Origin: Streptomyces sp. NRRL WC-3618
GTDB lineage: Bacteria; Actinomycetota; Actinomycetes; Streptomycetales; Streptomycetaceae
DNA length: 16,413 nucleotides
Assembly (NCBI RefSeq): GCF_001280005.1
Contig: NZ_LGDW01000092.1
Location: 1 to 16,413 of the forward strand
Direction of reading: 5' to 3'
This document shows, piece by piece, positions 8,606 through 16,272 of the stretch. Each line of letters opens with the position of its first letter. The stretch's first letter is position 1. The translations under genes and the position numbers were made by a program. A model generated the notes under the pieces. It saw nothing but the letters and a program-made list of their open reading frames with translations. It ran no database searches and was not told the origin of the DNA.

Positions 8606-9876
8606 TGGCCACGCTCATGGACAGCAAGTCGGCCGGGTTCGCGTTCAGTGCCAAGCTAGGCGCGACCCGCGCGATCCTGCGCGCCTTCGGCGTTTTCGGC
8701 GACCCCTTCACCCGCCTGCTCCAGGGGCAGGAGGACCCGTATCCGCTGTACGCGAAGGTCCGCCGGCGCGGCCCCATCCACCGCAGCCACCTCGGCGCCT
8801 GGGTCACCGGCAGCCACGAGCTCGGCAGCCAGATCCTGCGGGACCGCTCGCTGTTCCTCAACCGTGAGCAGGGCGGCGTGCCCGGCCACGAGATGATGGA
8901 CGAGATCCCCTGGAACAGCTCCATCCTCGGCCTCGACCCGCCCGATCACACCCGCCTGCGCCGCCTCGCACAGCCCGCCTTCGGCCCCCGCATGATCAGT
9001 AAGTACCGGGTCCAGGTGGAGAAGCTGTGCCACGGCCTGCTCGACCAGCTGTCCGCCCGCGACGGCTTCGACCTCATCGAGGACTTCGCCGGGCCGCTGC
9101 CCCTGTTGGTGATCGGCGAACTCCTCGGCGTGCCTGAGGAGTATCACGACCGGTTCATCCACGCCGGACGCAAGGTCGGGCCCGTCATCGACGGCGTCAA
9201 GTCCCTGAAGATGGCACGCGAGTTCCGCGGCGCCGTCGACGACCTCGACCAGGTCTTCACCGAACTGATCGCGCTGCGCGCCGACGAGCCCGGCGACGAC
9301 CTCATCAGCCGCCTCACCGTGGCGAACGGCGAGGGCAAGCTGAGCACCGAGGAACTGCTCGCCTTCTGTACGGTCCTCGCGGTCACCGGTTTCGAGACCA
9401 CCACCAACCTCATCGGCAACGCCGTCCTCGCCATGACCGGCGACCGCGCCCAGTGGGACCTGCTGCGTGACGACCCGGACCTCGCGCCGCGCGCCGTCGA
9501 GGAGACCCTGCGCTACGACTCGCCCGCCCTGCAGGCCCAGCGCGTCCCGCACCAGGACATCGCGCTGGAAGGCCACCACATCCGCGCCGGCAGCTCCGTG
9601 GTCGTCCTGATCGGCGCGGCCAACCGCGATCCCGAGGTGTACGACGAGCCCGACCGCTTCGACCTGACCCGCGAGAACCCGGCCGAGCACCTGTCGTTCT
9701 CCGGCGGCATCCACTACTGCATCGGCGCCCCGCTGGCCCGCATGGAGGGCGAGACCGCGCTGCGTGTCCTCGCCGAGCGGCTGCCCGACCTGCGGGTCGC
9801 CGGGCAGGTGCGGCGCCGCAGCTCGCCGGTGATCAGCGGCTGTACGCGGCTGCCCGTGACCGGCACCCCCGCGTGA
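8605..9876 (+). CDS. Cytochrome P450 (bacterial class I type)
   Basis: A 423-residue soluble P450. ATG 8605 is chosen because AAGGAG (8594-8599) is 5 nt upstream and the start overlaps the acyltransferase stop; the GTG at 8602 is too close. I-helix motif TGFETTT (261-267), K-helix ETLR (300-303, E300 and R303) and heme loop FSGGIHYCIG with ligand C372 are all intact. Length is normal for actinomycete CYP105/107-like tailoring enzymes. It needs ferredoxin and reductase, not encoded here. Translational coupling to the acyltransferase suggests action on the same acyl unit or on the finished polyketide (hydroxylation or epoxidation); the substrate cannot be read. Confidence 0.96.
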   Translation: MATLMDSKSAGFAFSAKLGATRAILRAFGVFGDPFTRLLQGQEDPYPLYAKVRRRGPIHRSHLGAWVTGSHELGSQILRDRSLFLNREQGGVPGHEMMDEIPWNSSILGLDPPDHTRLRRLAQPAFGPRMISKYRVQVEKLCHGLLDQLSARDGFDLIEDFAGPLPLLVIGELLGVPEEYHDRFIHAGRKVGPVIDGVKSLKMAREFRGAVDDLDQVFTELIALRADEPGDDLISRLTVANGEGKLSTEELLAFCTVLAVTGFETTTNLIGNAVLAMTGDRAQWDLLRDDPDLAPRAVEETLRYDSPALQAQRVPHQDIALEGHHIRAGSSVVVLIGAANRDPEVYDEPDRFDLTRENPAEHLSFSGGIHYCIGAPLARMEGETALRVLAERLPDLRVAGQVRRRSSPVISGCTRLPVTGTPA

Positions 9877-9934
9877 CCGAAGCGGGCGAAGTCCGCTTCC
9901 CGCTCAAGTGACCCCCGCGCACCGCGCGCACACG

Positions 9935-9963
9935 ACGAAGGCGGGCCTCCGGCCCGCCTTCGT
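9935..9963. terminator. Perfect hairpin after the P450 gene
   Basis: A perfect 13-bp stem (9935-9947 with 9951-9963) and 3-nt loop lie 58 nt past the P450 stop. There is no long U-tract, which is usual for Streptomyces terminators. It separates the ligase-AT-P450 unit from the thioesterase gene or attenuates read-through. Confidence 0.75.
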
Positions 9964-10047
9964 TCCGTTCGCCGTCCCGCGACGGCGGCCGGATGCCCCG
10001 ACATACCGACGTACCGGCTCCCCGACGACCATGGATGGAACCCCGTC

Positions 10048-10785
10048 ATGACGACAGCCGACCTGTGGCTCCGCAGCTACCACCCCACGCCCGACGCCGC
10101 CGCCCGTCTCGTCTGCTTCCCGCACGCGGGTGGTTCGGCCAGCTTCTACTTCCCCGTCTCGGCCGCCCTCAGCCCGGTCGCGGACGTGGTCGCCGTGCAG
10201 TACCCGGGCCGGCAGGACCGCCACACCGAGAAGGGCATCGAGACCGTCGCCGAGCTGGCGGACCGCATCGCCGAGGTACTGCGCTCGAACACCTCGCTGC
10301 CGCTGACCTTCTTCGGGCACAGCATGGGCGCCGTGCTCGCCTTCGAGGTGGCCCGCCGCCTGGAGCGGACCGGCCGGGCCCCGGCGCACGTCTTCGCCTC
10401 CGGCCGCCGCGCCCCCTCCAGCCACCGCCCCGAGAACGTCCACCAGCGTGACGACGACGGCGTCATCGCCGAGATGCGCAAGCTCAGCGGCACCGACCCG
10501 CGGATCCTCGGCGACGACGAGGTGCTGCGCATGGTGCTGCCCGCCATCCGCAGCGACTACACCGCCATCGAGAACTACCGGGCCGATCCCGGCGCGCAGA
10601 TCGGCAGCCCCATCACCGTCCTGGTCGGCGACGACGACCCGCGCACGACCCTCGACGAGGCGCGCGCCTGGGAGCCGCACACCCTGGGCACCTTCGACAT
10701 GAAGATCTTCTCCGGCGGCCACTTCTACCTGACCGACCACGCCCCCGACGTCATCGCGATCCTCAAGGCGCACTTCACCTCGTAG
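10048..10785 (+). CDS. Type II (editing) thioesterase
   Basis: A 245-residue alpha/beta hydrolase, the normal length for discrete thioesterases of PKS/NRPS clusters. It has the family N-terminal CFPHAGGS (23-30), QYPGRQDR (51-58), nucleophile S92 in GHSMG (90-94), acidic GDDDP (194-198) and H225 in GGHFYL. It hydrolyses aberrant or stalled acyl groups from carrier proteins and so keeps the assembly line running. Its presence supports this region being part of the PKS cluster. The ATG at 10048 has only a weak purine-rich site upstream, and the gene lies behind a hairpin, so it may have its own promoter in the 171-bp gap, although I cannot identify one. Confidence 0.95.
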   Translation: MTTADLWLRSYHPTPDAAARLVCFPHAGGSASFYFPVSAALSPVADVVAVQYPGRQDRHTEKGIETVAELADRIAEVLRSNTSLPLTFFGHSMGAVLAFEVARRLERTGRAPAHVFASGRRAPSSHRPENVHQRDDDGVIAEMRKLSGTDPRILGDDEVLRMVLPAIRSDYTAIENYRADPGAQIGSPITVLVGDDDPRTTLDEARAWEPHTLGTFDMKIFSGGHFYLTDHAPDVIAILKAHFTS

Positions 10786-10805
10786 CTTTCGCGGGCATGA
10801 AAAAA

Positions 10806-10842
10806 CCCGGTGGCCGGTTCCGGGGGAGAACCGGCCACCGGG
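10806..10842. terminator. Strong bidirectional terminator after the thioesterase
   Basis: A perfect 15-bp stem (10806-10820 with 10828-10842) with a 7-nt loop starts 21 nt after the thioesterase stop. A run of six A (10800-10805) abuts its left side, giving a U-tract for leftward transcripts, so it should also stop reading from the IS630 side. Confidence 0.88.
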
Positions 10843-10850
10843 AATCTGTG

Positions 10851-10870
10851 TCCCCTGCGGCAGCAGGGGA
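10851..10870. terminator. Second small hairpin after the thioesterase
   Basis: A perfect 8-bp stem (10851-10858 with 10863-10870) and 4-nt loop lie 9 nt beyond the main terminator. It may reinforce termination. Confidence 0.5.
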
Positions 10871-10928
10871 GGCAAAGCACCCGGGGGAGGGGGATTTTGT
10901 TGTGCAGTTGTGTACGGCTGTCGTGCTA

Positions 10929-12070
10929 GAGATCTTCAATGGCTGAGGTTACGGCGGTTGAAAGTCGAGGCCGGTTTTGGCGATGAGGCCGGGTCGGTAC
11001 TGCATCCGTTTGAGCCGGGTCCTCACCAGCGCGGTGAGCTGGTCGAGGCTGTGTTTGGTGAGGTTGGCCAGGGACTGTTTCAGGTGCGACCAGACGCCCT
11101 CGACCGGGTTGAACTCCGGTGCGTAGGGCGGTAGTTGGTAGACGGTCAGCCATAATCGGGAGTCGACCCGCTGCCGCATGGTACGGCTGACGTGCGTGTT
11201 CAAGTTGTCCCGGACCAGCACGATCGGGCCGCCGAGCTGCTGGTGTGCCGCCTCGAGCGGGCGGGCGTAGTAGGTCTCGGTGAAGCCCTTGCGCCGCCCT
11301 TTCGCGGGACCGCGATCCAGGTGGATGCGGTAGATCAGCCGCGACCGGTGGCCAGACTTGGTGCAGATCAGGGCCGCCATCGAGACCCGTTTGGTACCCG
11401 CGGCGGTGACGCGCACGACGGGCGTGTGGCCTCGTCGGCCCCAGGTTCGGCCTTTGGGCGGCCTCAGCCCCTGGCCGGCTTCGTCCTCGAAGCAGAGCCA
11501 GGCGCCCAGGTCCACCGCCGTCTTTTGTGACGGGCCACTGCTCGTCCTTCCAGGCGGCGATCTTCGCCTCGTCGCCCTCGGTGGCCTTGCGGGAGGGGAC
11601 CCGCACGCTCCAGCCGATACGGTGCGGCAGCAGGTCCATCCCGGCCAGGGTGTATTCGACGCCGAACCGGCGGCGCACGACCTCGGCGATCCTCGCCAGA
11701 GTCCAGCACTGGTCCGGCCAGCCGGCCGCGGCCGGGCTGGCGTCCAACACCGCCTCGAGCACGCGCAACTGCCCCGTATCGAGCTTGCAGCGGGCACCGC
11801 CGGGACCCTTGGAGACCAGAGCCTGCCGCCCACCCGAAGCCAACGCCCGCCGCCAGCGGTTCGCCGACATCCGAGTCACCCTGAACCGCCGGGCCACCTC
11901 CCGGTCACTGACCCCGACCTCGATCAGATCCGCAGCCGCCGACCCGACCCGCTCACGCCGAACCCGCTCCTCAGCCGTCAGCCCTCCGCCATCGGGATAC
12001 CTCATCCCTCCGGCATAGCGCGACCCGCGACAGCGGTCACGACCCCACGTAGCACACCCTTGAAGATCTC
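10929..12070 (-). mobile_element. IS630-family insertion sequence, 1142 bp
   Basis: The element encodes an IS630-type transposase on the - strand. Its ends are inverted repeats: 11 perfect bases GAGATCTTCAA, then one mismatch and GG (left 10929-10942, right 12070-12057). It is flanked by TA on both sides (10927-10928 and 12071-12072), the dinucleotide target duplication of this family. Intact ends and TSD suggest a fairly recent insertion. Confidence 0.9.
10949..12005 (-). pseudogene. IS630-family transposase, split by a +1 frameshift
   Basis: The N-terminal part runs from ATG 12005 and holds a homeodomain-like helix-turn-helix region ([20 protein letters not shown]). It keeps its frame to about 11523 (EQWPVTK). 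The catalytic part resumes in another frame from about 11521 ([16 protein letters not shown]) to the TAA at 10951-10949. The DDE acids are visible: [16 protein letters not shown] and APEFNPVEG. Joining the frames requires skipping one base next to a run of four A (plus strand 11523-11526). This could be a 1-nt insertion that kills the gene, a sequencing slip, or recoding; family frameshifting is normally -1, so I favour inactivation. GGAGG lies immediately before the ATG, closer than usual, so the start is uncertain. Confidence 0.75.
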
Positions 12071-12270
12071 TAGTGGTGTGCGGCCTTACGGGAACGTGAA
12101 CTCGCACAGAACGCGAGGATGACGAGACCCACTGCACCGATCGCAAGGCTCACCCACGAGGGAGTGTCATCGCCCAGCAATGCCGTGACACCGAATTTTG
12201 TGTCCCAAATGCGCTCGGTCAGGAATGAACCGAATCCCTGAACCGCCAGCACGATGCCGACCCACAGCAT
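12070..12270 (-). CDS. Small two-helix membrane protein, unknown function
   Basis: A 66-residue protein from ATG 12270, chosen because GAGGAG (12280-12275) is 4 nt upstream; a longer in-frame start at 12336 lacks such a site. Two hydrophobic stretches (about residues 2-16 and 37-57) are joined by a polar loop ([10 protein letters not shown]) and followed by a basic tail ([10 protein letters not shown]). It resembles small conserved actinomycete membrane proteins without assigned function. The IS630 element abuts the gene: its TAG stop spans the IS terminal base and the duplicated TA. Confidence 0.65.
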   Translation of the reverse strand: MLWVGIVLAVQGFGSFLTERIWDTKFGVTALLGDDTPSWVSLAIGAVGLVILAFCASSRSRKAAHH

Positions 12271-12597
12271 GTCGCTCCTCAAAATTTCTGTCCGGGTGAG
12301 CAGTCTTGTGCTTCCCGCTCTGCCAACAACGACCATTCAACCGGTGCGGACCCAAGGCCGGGCAGAGGGAAACGTAGGTACCACTACCGACGAAAGTAGT
12401 GCCCGCGTACGGCGTTCCCCCTCTCGTGGACCTGGTGCGCCGCGCCGCACAGGTGAACGGCCCCGGCGGCCCGCACGCCGCACGGACCTCGCGAAAGCCG
12501 CTAAGAGGGAGTTAAAGTCCCAGGTCAAACGCGAGATTCCGGGTCTGGCCGCGCAACGCATTAAGCTCTCAAACGGCCCGCTGACCGCGAAGCCGAC
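12271..12597. other. Gene-free region between small membrane protein and kinase HK1
   Basis: This 327-bp stretch separates divergent genes and should hold both promoters, but I find no convincing -35/-10 pair. One 6-bp inverted repeat (CACTAC 12382-12387, GTAGTG 12396-12401) preceded by a related GTAGGTAC could be a regulator site; evidence is weak. No RNA gene was seen. Confidence 0.4.
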
Positions 12598-14157
12598 ATG
12601 TACGGGGGTGGGCTTGTCGTGCAGCCAGCCAGGACGGCCGGAGAACAGCAGCCCGAGGCGTCCCCGGAGACGCCCGCCCAGCACTCTGCCCAGGCCTTCG
12701 GTCAACCCTCCCCACGCTCGGCCAAACGGTCCCGCGAGTGCCCCTCGCTGCGCCCCACCTCCTCCGACCTCGTTCTCCTCACCGTCCTGATCACGCTGAA
12801 CGTCGTCGTGACCGTGTGGAACGAGACCCACCGCGAGGGCCATCCGCGGTTTGGGCCGTGGGCGGGGTTGGGGTTGCAGGTGGTTGTGGTGGTGGTGTTG
12901 GCGGTGCGGCGGGTGTGGCCGTTGGTGGTGTTGGGTGCGGAGGTGGTTGTGGTGGTGGTGTTGGCGGTGCGGCGGGTGTGGCCGTTGGTGGTGTTGGGTG
13001 CGGCGACGGCGTCGGCGGTGTTGATGTCGTTGTCGGTGTGGTGGGTGCCGGGGTTGTTGGTGACGCCGGTGGACGGGTCGGGGGTGTGGGTGCCGTTGGC
13101 TGCGCCTTTTGCGGCGTATTCGGCGGTGGTGTATTCGTCGCGGCCGCGGGGTGCGTGGGTGTTGACGGGTGTGTTGACGCTGGTGGCGACGCGGTTGTGG
13201 GAGTTGTCGTTCGCGGTGGCGGCGTCGGGGGTGTTGTTGACGGCGGTGCCGGCGTTGTTGGGGATGTATGTGGCGGCGCGGCGGGGGTTGATTGTGGCGT
13301 TGACGGAGCGGGCTGAGCGGGCGGAGCGGGAGCAGTTTTTGTTGGCGGAGCGGGCGCGGGCGGAGGAGCGGGTGCGTCTTGCGGGGGAGATGCATGATGT
13401 GGTGACGCATCGGGTGTCTTTGATGGTGTTGCAGGCGGGGGCGTTGCGGGTGGTGTCGTCGGATGAGCGGGTGCGGGCGGAGGCGGAGGGGTTGCGGGCT
13501 GCGGGGTGTCAGGCGTTGGAGGAGCTCAGGGATTTGGTGGGGGTGCTCAGGTCGCCGGAGAGTGCGGTGGGGTTGATGGGGTCGGGTGTGGGTGGTTCGG
13601 GTTCTGGTGTGGGGGTGGGTGATTGGGGGTTGTCGGTGTTGGTGGAGGAGTGTCGGGCGGTGGGGGTTGAGGTGGAGTTGAGTGAGTCGGGGGATCGTTC
13701 GGCGTCGTCTCCGGTGGTGGCGCGGACGGCGTATCGGATTGTGCAGGAGGCGTTGACGAATGTGCGGAAGCATGCGCCGGGGAGTGGGGTGCGGGTGGAG
13801 GTGCGGTATGAGGCGGATCGGGTGCGGTTGAGGGTGCGGAATTCGGCGCCGACGGCGGTGGTGGACCGGGAGTTGGCGTCGTCTGGTTCGGGGAGTGGGT
13901 TGAAGGGGTTGCGGCAGCGGGTCGAGCTGGTCGGGGGGACCTTCGAGTCCGGACCACGCCCCGACGGCGGATTCGGTCGGGGGGACCTTCGAGTCCGGAC
14001 CACGCCCCGACGGCGGATTCTGCGTCGAATCCGTACTGCCCACGTACGTACCGACGACGGTGACCTGGATCCGGGCGGACGGCGCGTCGGCACCGGCGGC
14101 CCGGGCCTTCAACGAGTAGGCCGGAGCGCGGTACGCAGGCAGACAAGTGGAGCGTGA
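12598..14157 (+). CDS. NarL-type sensor histidine kinase HK1, C-terminus frameshifted
   Basis: A 519-residue ORF. The ATG at 12598 lacks a clear ribosome site; a GTG at 12616 behind GGGGGTGGG is an alternative. A polar N-terminus (1-55) precedes a multi-helix membrane domain (about 57-228). The dimerisation/phospho-acceptor motif MHDVVTHRVS has H266 (HisKA_3), and the ATPase N-box EALTNVRKH has N388, with a glycine-rich GSGSGLKGLRQR (431-440). This family senses envelope signals and phosphorylates NarL/LuxR regulators; such a regulator is encoded nearby on the opposite strand. Two in-gene tandem duplications are present: 63 bp in the membrane domain and 46 bp near the end. The latter shifts the frame after residue 459, giving an Arg-rich tail of about 60 residues; without it the protein would end at 14119. 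Codon use in 12870-13920 is C-poor and differs from both ends. Confidence 0.8.
   Translation: MYGGGLVVQPARTAGEQQPEASPETPAQHSAQAFGQPSPRSAKRSRECPSLRPTSSDLVLLTVLITLNVVVTVWNETHREGHPRFGPWAGLGLQVVVVVVLAVRRVWPLVVLGAEVVVVVVLAVRRVWPLVVLGAATASAVLMSLSVWWVPGLLVTPVDGSGVWVPLAAPFAAYSAVVYSSRPRGAWVLTGVLTLVATRLWELSFAVAASGVLLTAVPALLGMYVAARRGLIVALTERAERAEREQFLLAERARAEERVRLAGEMHDVVTHRVSLMVLQAGALRVVSSDERVRAEAEGLRAAGCQALEELRDLVGVLRSPESAVGLMGSGVGGSGSGVGVGDWGLSVLVEECRAVGVEVELSESGDRSASSPVVARTAYRIVQEALTNVRKHAPGSGVRVEVRYEADRVRLRVRNSAPTAVVDRELASSGSGSGLKGLRQRVELVGGTFESGPRPDGGFGRGDLRVRTTPRRRILRRIRTAHVRTDDGDLDPGGRRVGTGGPGLQRVGRSAVRRQTSGA
12878..13003 (+). repeat. Perfect 63-bp tandem duplication in HK1
   Basis: 12878-12940 and 12941-13003 are identical. 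The unit equals 21 codons, so the frame is kept. It repeats the membrane segment VVVVVVLAVRRVWPLVVLGA (about residues 95-114 and 116-135). Confidence 0.95.
13876..14040 (+). repeat. Inverted repeat arm shared with HK2 (partner 16413-16295)
   Basis: 13876-13974 is identical, as reverse complement, to 16413-16315 (99 bp). After the extra 46-bp copy, 14021-14040 matches 16314-16295 with one difference (T versus C). Similarity stops at 14040 and 16295. The right arm is cut by the window edge, so the full length is unknown. Confidence 0.93.
13929..14020 (+). repeat. Perfect 46-bp tandem duplication at the HK1 3' end
   Basis: 13929-13974 is repeated exactly at 13975-14020. As 46 is not a multiple of three, it moves the reading frame. 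The inverted homologue at the right end of the window has a single copy. Confidence 0.95.
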
Positions 14158-14208
14158 ACAGACAGGTGGGGCCGAAACGATATGTTTCGGCCCCACCTGT
14201 CTGTTCAC
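14154..14208. terminator. Perfect 25-bp hairpin between convergent HK1 and response regulator
   Basis: Arms 14154-14178 and 14184-14208 are perfectly complementary, with a 5-nt GATAT loop. It lies 35 nt after the expected HK1 stop (14119) and 54 nt after the end of the regulator gene, so a two-way terminator is likely. The stop codon of the frameshifted HK1 (14155-14157) lies in the left arm. Confidence 0.85.
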
Positions 14209-14261
14209 CACCCGCGCGTCCGCCCACGTGCGCAGTACCCCGCCACCGGGGCCCGCGGCCC

Positions 14262-14924
14262 TCAGCGGGTGATGAGCCCCGCGTCGTACGCCAGCAGCCC
14301 CGCCTGCGTTCTGTTGGTGCACTCCAGCTTCACGAGCATGCGCGACACATAGCCCTTGACCGTCGCCTCGCTGAGGAACAGCTTCGTGGCGATCTGGGCG
14401 TTGGACAGGCCCTCACCGAGGCAGGTGAGGACGTCCGTCTCGCGTTCGGTGAGCTTGCCGACCAGTGCTTTGGCCCGCTCGCGCGCCGCGCTCTCGTCGG
14501 ACGAGGCGCCGACGATGCGGCGCATGGCGACGGGCGAGAGGACGGTGTGGCCGTCGGCGGCCACGCGGACGAGCCCGATCAGGTGCTCGGGCGGAGTCGA
14601 CTTCACAAGAAATCCACTGGCCCCACTGCGCAGCGCCCGCATCACATACTGATCGGCGTCAAATGTGGTGAGCGCCACCACCTTTGGCGGCTGGTCGAGT
14701 TTCATGATGCATTCGATCGCCGTGAGGCCGTCCACGCCTGGCATCCGCAAATCCATGAGGACGAGATCGGGGCGGTGCCGTATCACGGCCTCGACCGCGG
14801 CGGCACCGTCGTGGGCCGCGTCGACGACTTCGATATCGTCGGCCGAACCGAGAATCGTTCTCAAATGCGCGCAGACCATGGGTTCGTCATCAACAACCAG
14901 CACCTTTACGACTTCATTACCCAT
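14262..14924 (-). CDS. NarL/FixJ-family response regulator (REC-LuxR HTH)
   Basis: A 220-residue regulator. The receiver domain (about 5-120) has acidic residues D12-D13-E14, phospho-acceptor D58 in LMDLRMPG, T86 in ALTTFD and K108 in LVKS. The LuxR-type DNA-binding domain (about 157-212) has LTERETDVL, then GLSNAQIATKLFLSEATVKGY. It should be phosphorylated by a HisKA_3 kinase and regulate transcription as a dimer. The ATG at 14924 now lacks a good ribosome site. The upstream DNA indicates that it originally followed kinase HK2 by 9 nt; an ISAs1-type element now separates them, so expression may depend on read-through or on a promoter within the IS. Target genes are unknown. Confidence 0.93.
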   Translation of the reverse strand: MGNEVVKVLVVDDEPMVCAHLRTILGSADDIEVVDAAHDGAAAVEAVIRHRPDLVLMDLRMPGVDGLTAIECIMKLDQPPKVVALTTFDADQYVMRALRSGASGFLVKSTPPEHLIGLVRVAADGHTVLSPVAMRRIVGASSDESAARERAKALVGKLTERETDVLTCLGEGLSNAQIATKLFLSEATVKGYVSRMLVKLECTNRTQAGLLAYDAGLITR

Positions 14925-14940
14925 GTCGACAGCTTATCCA

Positions 14941-16269
14941 CAGGGGTGTTGCATAGTCCCGGCGGTAGGGGAGTTTCAGGTCACAGTGGTGTGACGCCTA
15001 CTGAGTGTGCCGTTCTCGCACGCAACGAAGCTCCAGCTGGAGCGGGTGACCTCTCAAGTCGCCCTGCCGAACCTGAGCTTCGATGTGCCGTCAGCCTGCC
15101 AGTGTCTGTCTGATCAAGTCTCCCTCGCGGCAGTACCGTGCCCTTGCAGGATGGCCGCAGCGGCTGGCCACGCCGGCTGCCCCCGCCGCCGACGGGGGAA
15201 GCGTCACCCGTTCGTGAGTGTGCTGCTGGTCGCTTGCTCGTCCGTGCCCACCGGGGCCCGTTCATTCGCCGCGATCGGCCAGTAGGGCCAGCGCCCCGCA
15301 GGGCACCCTCGCCCGGCTCGGCACCCGCATCACGAGCGTGTTCAACGTTCGTGTCGCGCCGAGCGCGGAGACCATCCGCCGGGTCCTGAACGCCGTCTGT
15401 TCCGGCGGGCTCGCCGATCTGCTCGGCGCCGACCCGGCCGGAGCCGACACCCTTGCAGTGGACGGCAAGAGCGCCCGCGGCTCACACACCGCCGACGTGC
15501 CGGCCGCCCATCTGCTGGCCGCGATGACCGGTACGGGTCAGACAGTCACGCACCTGAGAGTGCCGGACAAGACCAACGAGATCACCTACTTCGCCGCCCG
15601 GCTGGAGCCGTTCGACCTGACCGGAGTGACAGTGACCGCCGACGCCCTGCACACCCAGAGCGATCACGCCCGGTTCCTGGTCGAGCACAAGAAAGCCCAC
15701 TACCTGCTGTTGATCAAGGCCAACCACCCCGGACTGTTCCGGCAGTTGCGGTCGCTGCCCTGGAAACAGGCGACCGCCCGGCGCTACGACCGCGAGGTTG
15801 GGCACGGCCGCAAAGAGACTCGGGCGACCAGGGCACCAACCATTACCGATCTCGGCCTGGACTTCCCTCACGCGGTGCAGGCCTCGAGGATCCTGCGCCA
15901 CCGCACCGACCTGCACTCGGGAAGATGACACGCCAGACCGTCTACGCGCTCACCGATCTCACCACCCGCCAGGCATCCCCCAGCGGCTCGGTCAACTGGC
16001 CCGCCCACAATGGACGATCGAGAACCGGCTGCATTTCGTCCGCGACGCCACTTTCAGCGAAGACGCCTCCAAGATCCGCACCGGCCACGGTCCCGACAAC
16101 ATGGCCACCCTCCGCAGCTTCGCGATCAACCAGCTACGAACAGCGGGCCACACCAACATCGCCGCCGCCATCCGAGAGATGTCCTACCAGCCCTCCACCG
16201 CCCGCGGGACCTACTCGGCCTGACCTGACCAGCAACGATCCGAGATCGTCAGACTTTGCAACAGCCCTG
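14941..16269 (+). mobile_element. ISAs1-family insertion sequence, decayed, about 1.33 kb
   Basis: Terminal inverted repeats of 18 bp with two mismatches, CAGGG[G/C]TGTTGCA[T/A]AGTC, lie at 14941-14958 and 16269-16252. They enclose an ISAs1-type transposase gene with frameshifts. Flanks carry similar 9-mers (AGCTTATCC on the left, ending at 14939; AGTCTATCC on the right, 16270-16278) that differ at two positions and sit one base out of register, so they are only a possible old target duplication. Confidence 0.78.
15007..16223 (+). pseudogene. ISAs1-family transposase, broken by three frameshifts
   Basis: Three frames together make a near-complete protein of about 400 residues. The first part starts near GTG 15007 and ends at GARSFAAIGQ with a TAG (15283-15285), caused by an extra A at about 15284. 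The second (WASAPQGTLARLG onward) contains LAVDGKSARGS and VTADALHTQSDHA, and breaks near 15922 by loss of one base. A short third piece ([16 protein letters not shown]) breaks near 15979, again by one lost base. The last part carries [15 protein letters not shown] and runs to TGA 16221-16223. The two Asp motifs and the ENRLHFVRD Glu are the DDE triad, but they lie in different frames, so no active transposase is expected. Confidence 0.85.
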
Positions 16270-16272
16270 AGT

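Noticed and set aside
12271..12336. 22-residue N-terminal extension of the small membrane protein
   Set aside because: ATG 12270 has a good GAGGAG site, whereas the upstream start has none.
12878..14020. Repeats in HK1 as a CRISPR array
   Set aside because: They are two-copy direct tandem duplications without spacers, and in a coding frame.
12337..14322. 661-codon - strand ORF rich in Pro, His, Arg and Gln
   Set aside because: It is antisense to the C-poor kinase HK1; the His/Pro/Arg richness simply mirrors that codon bias.
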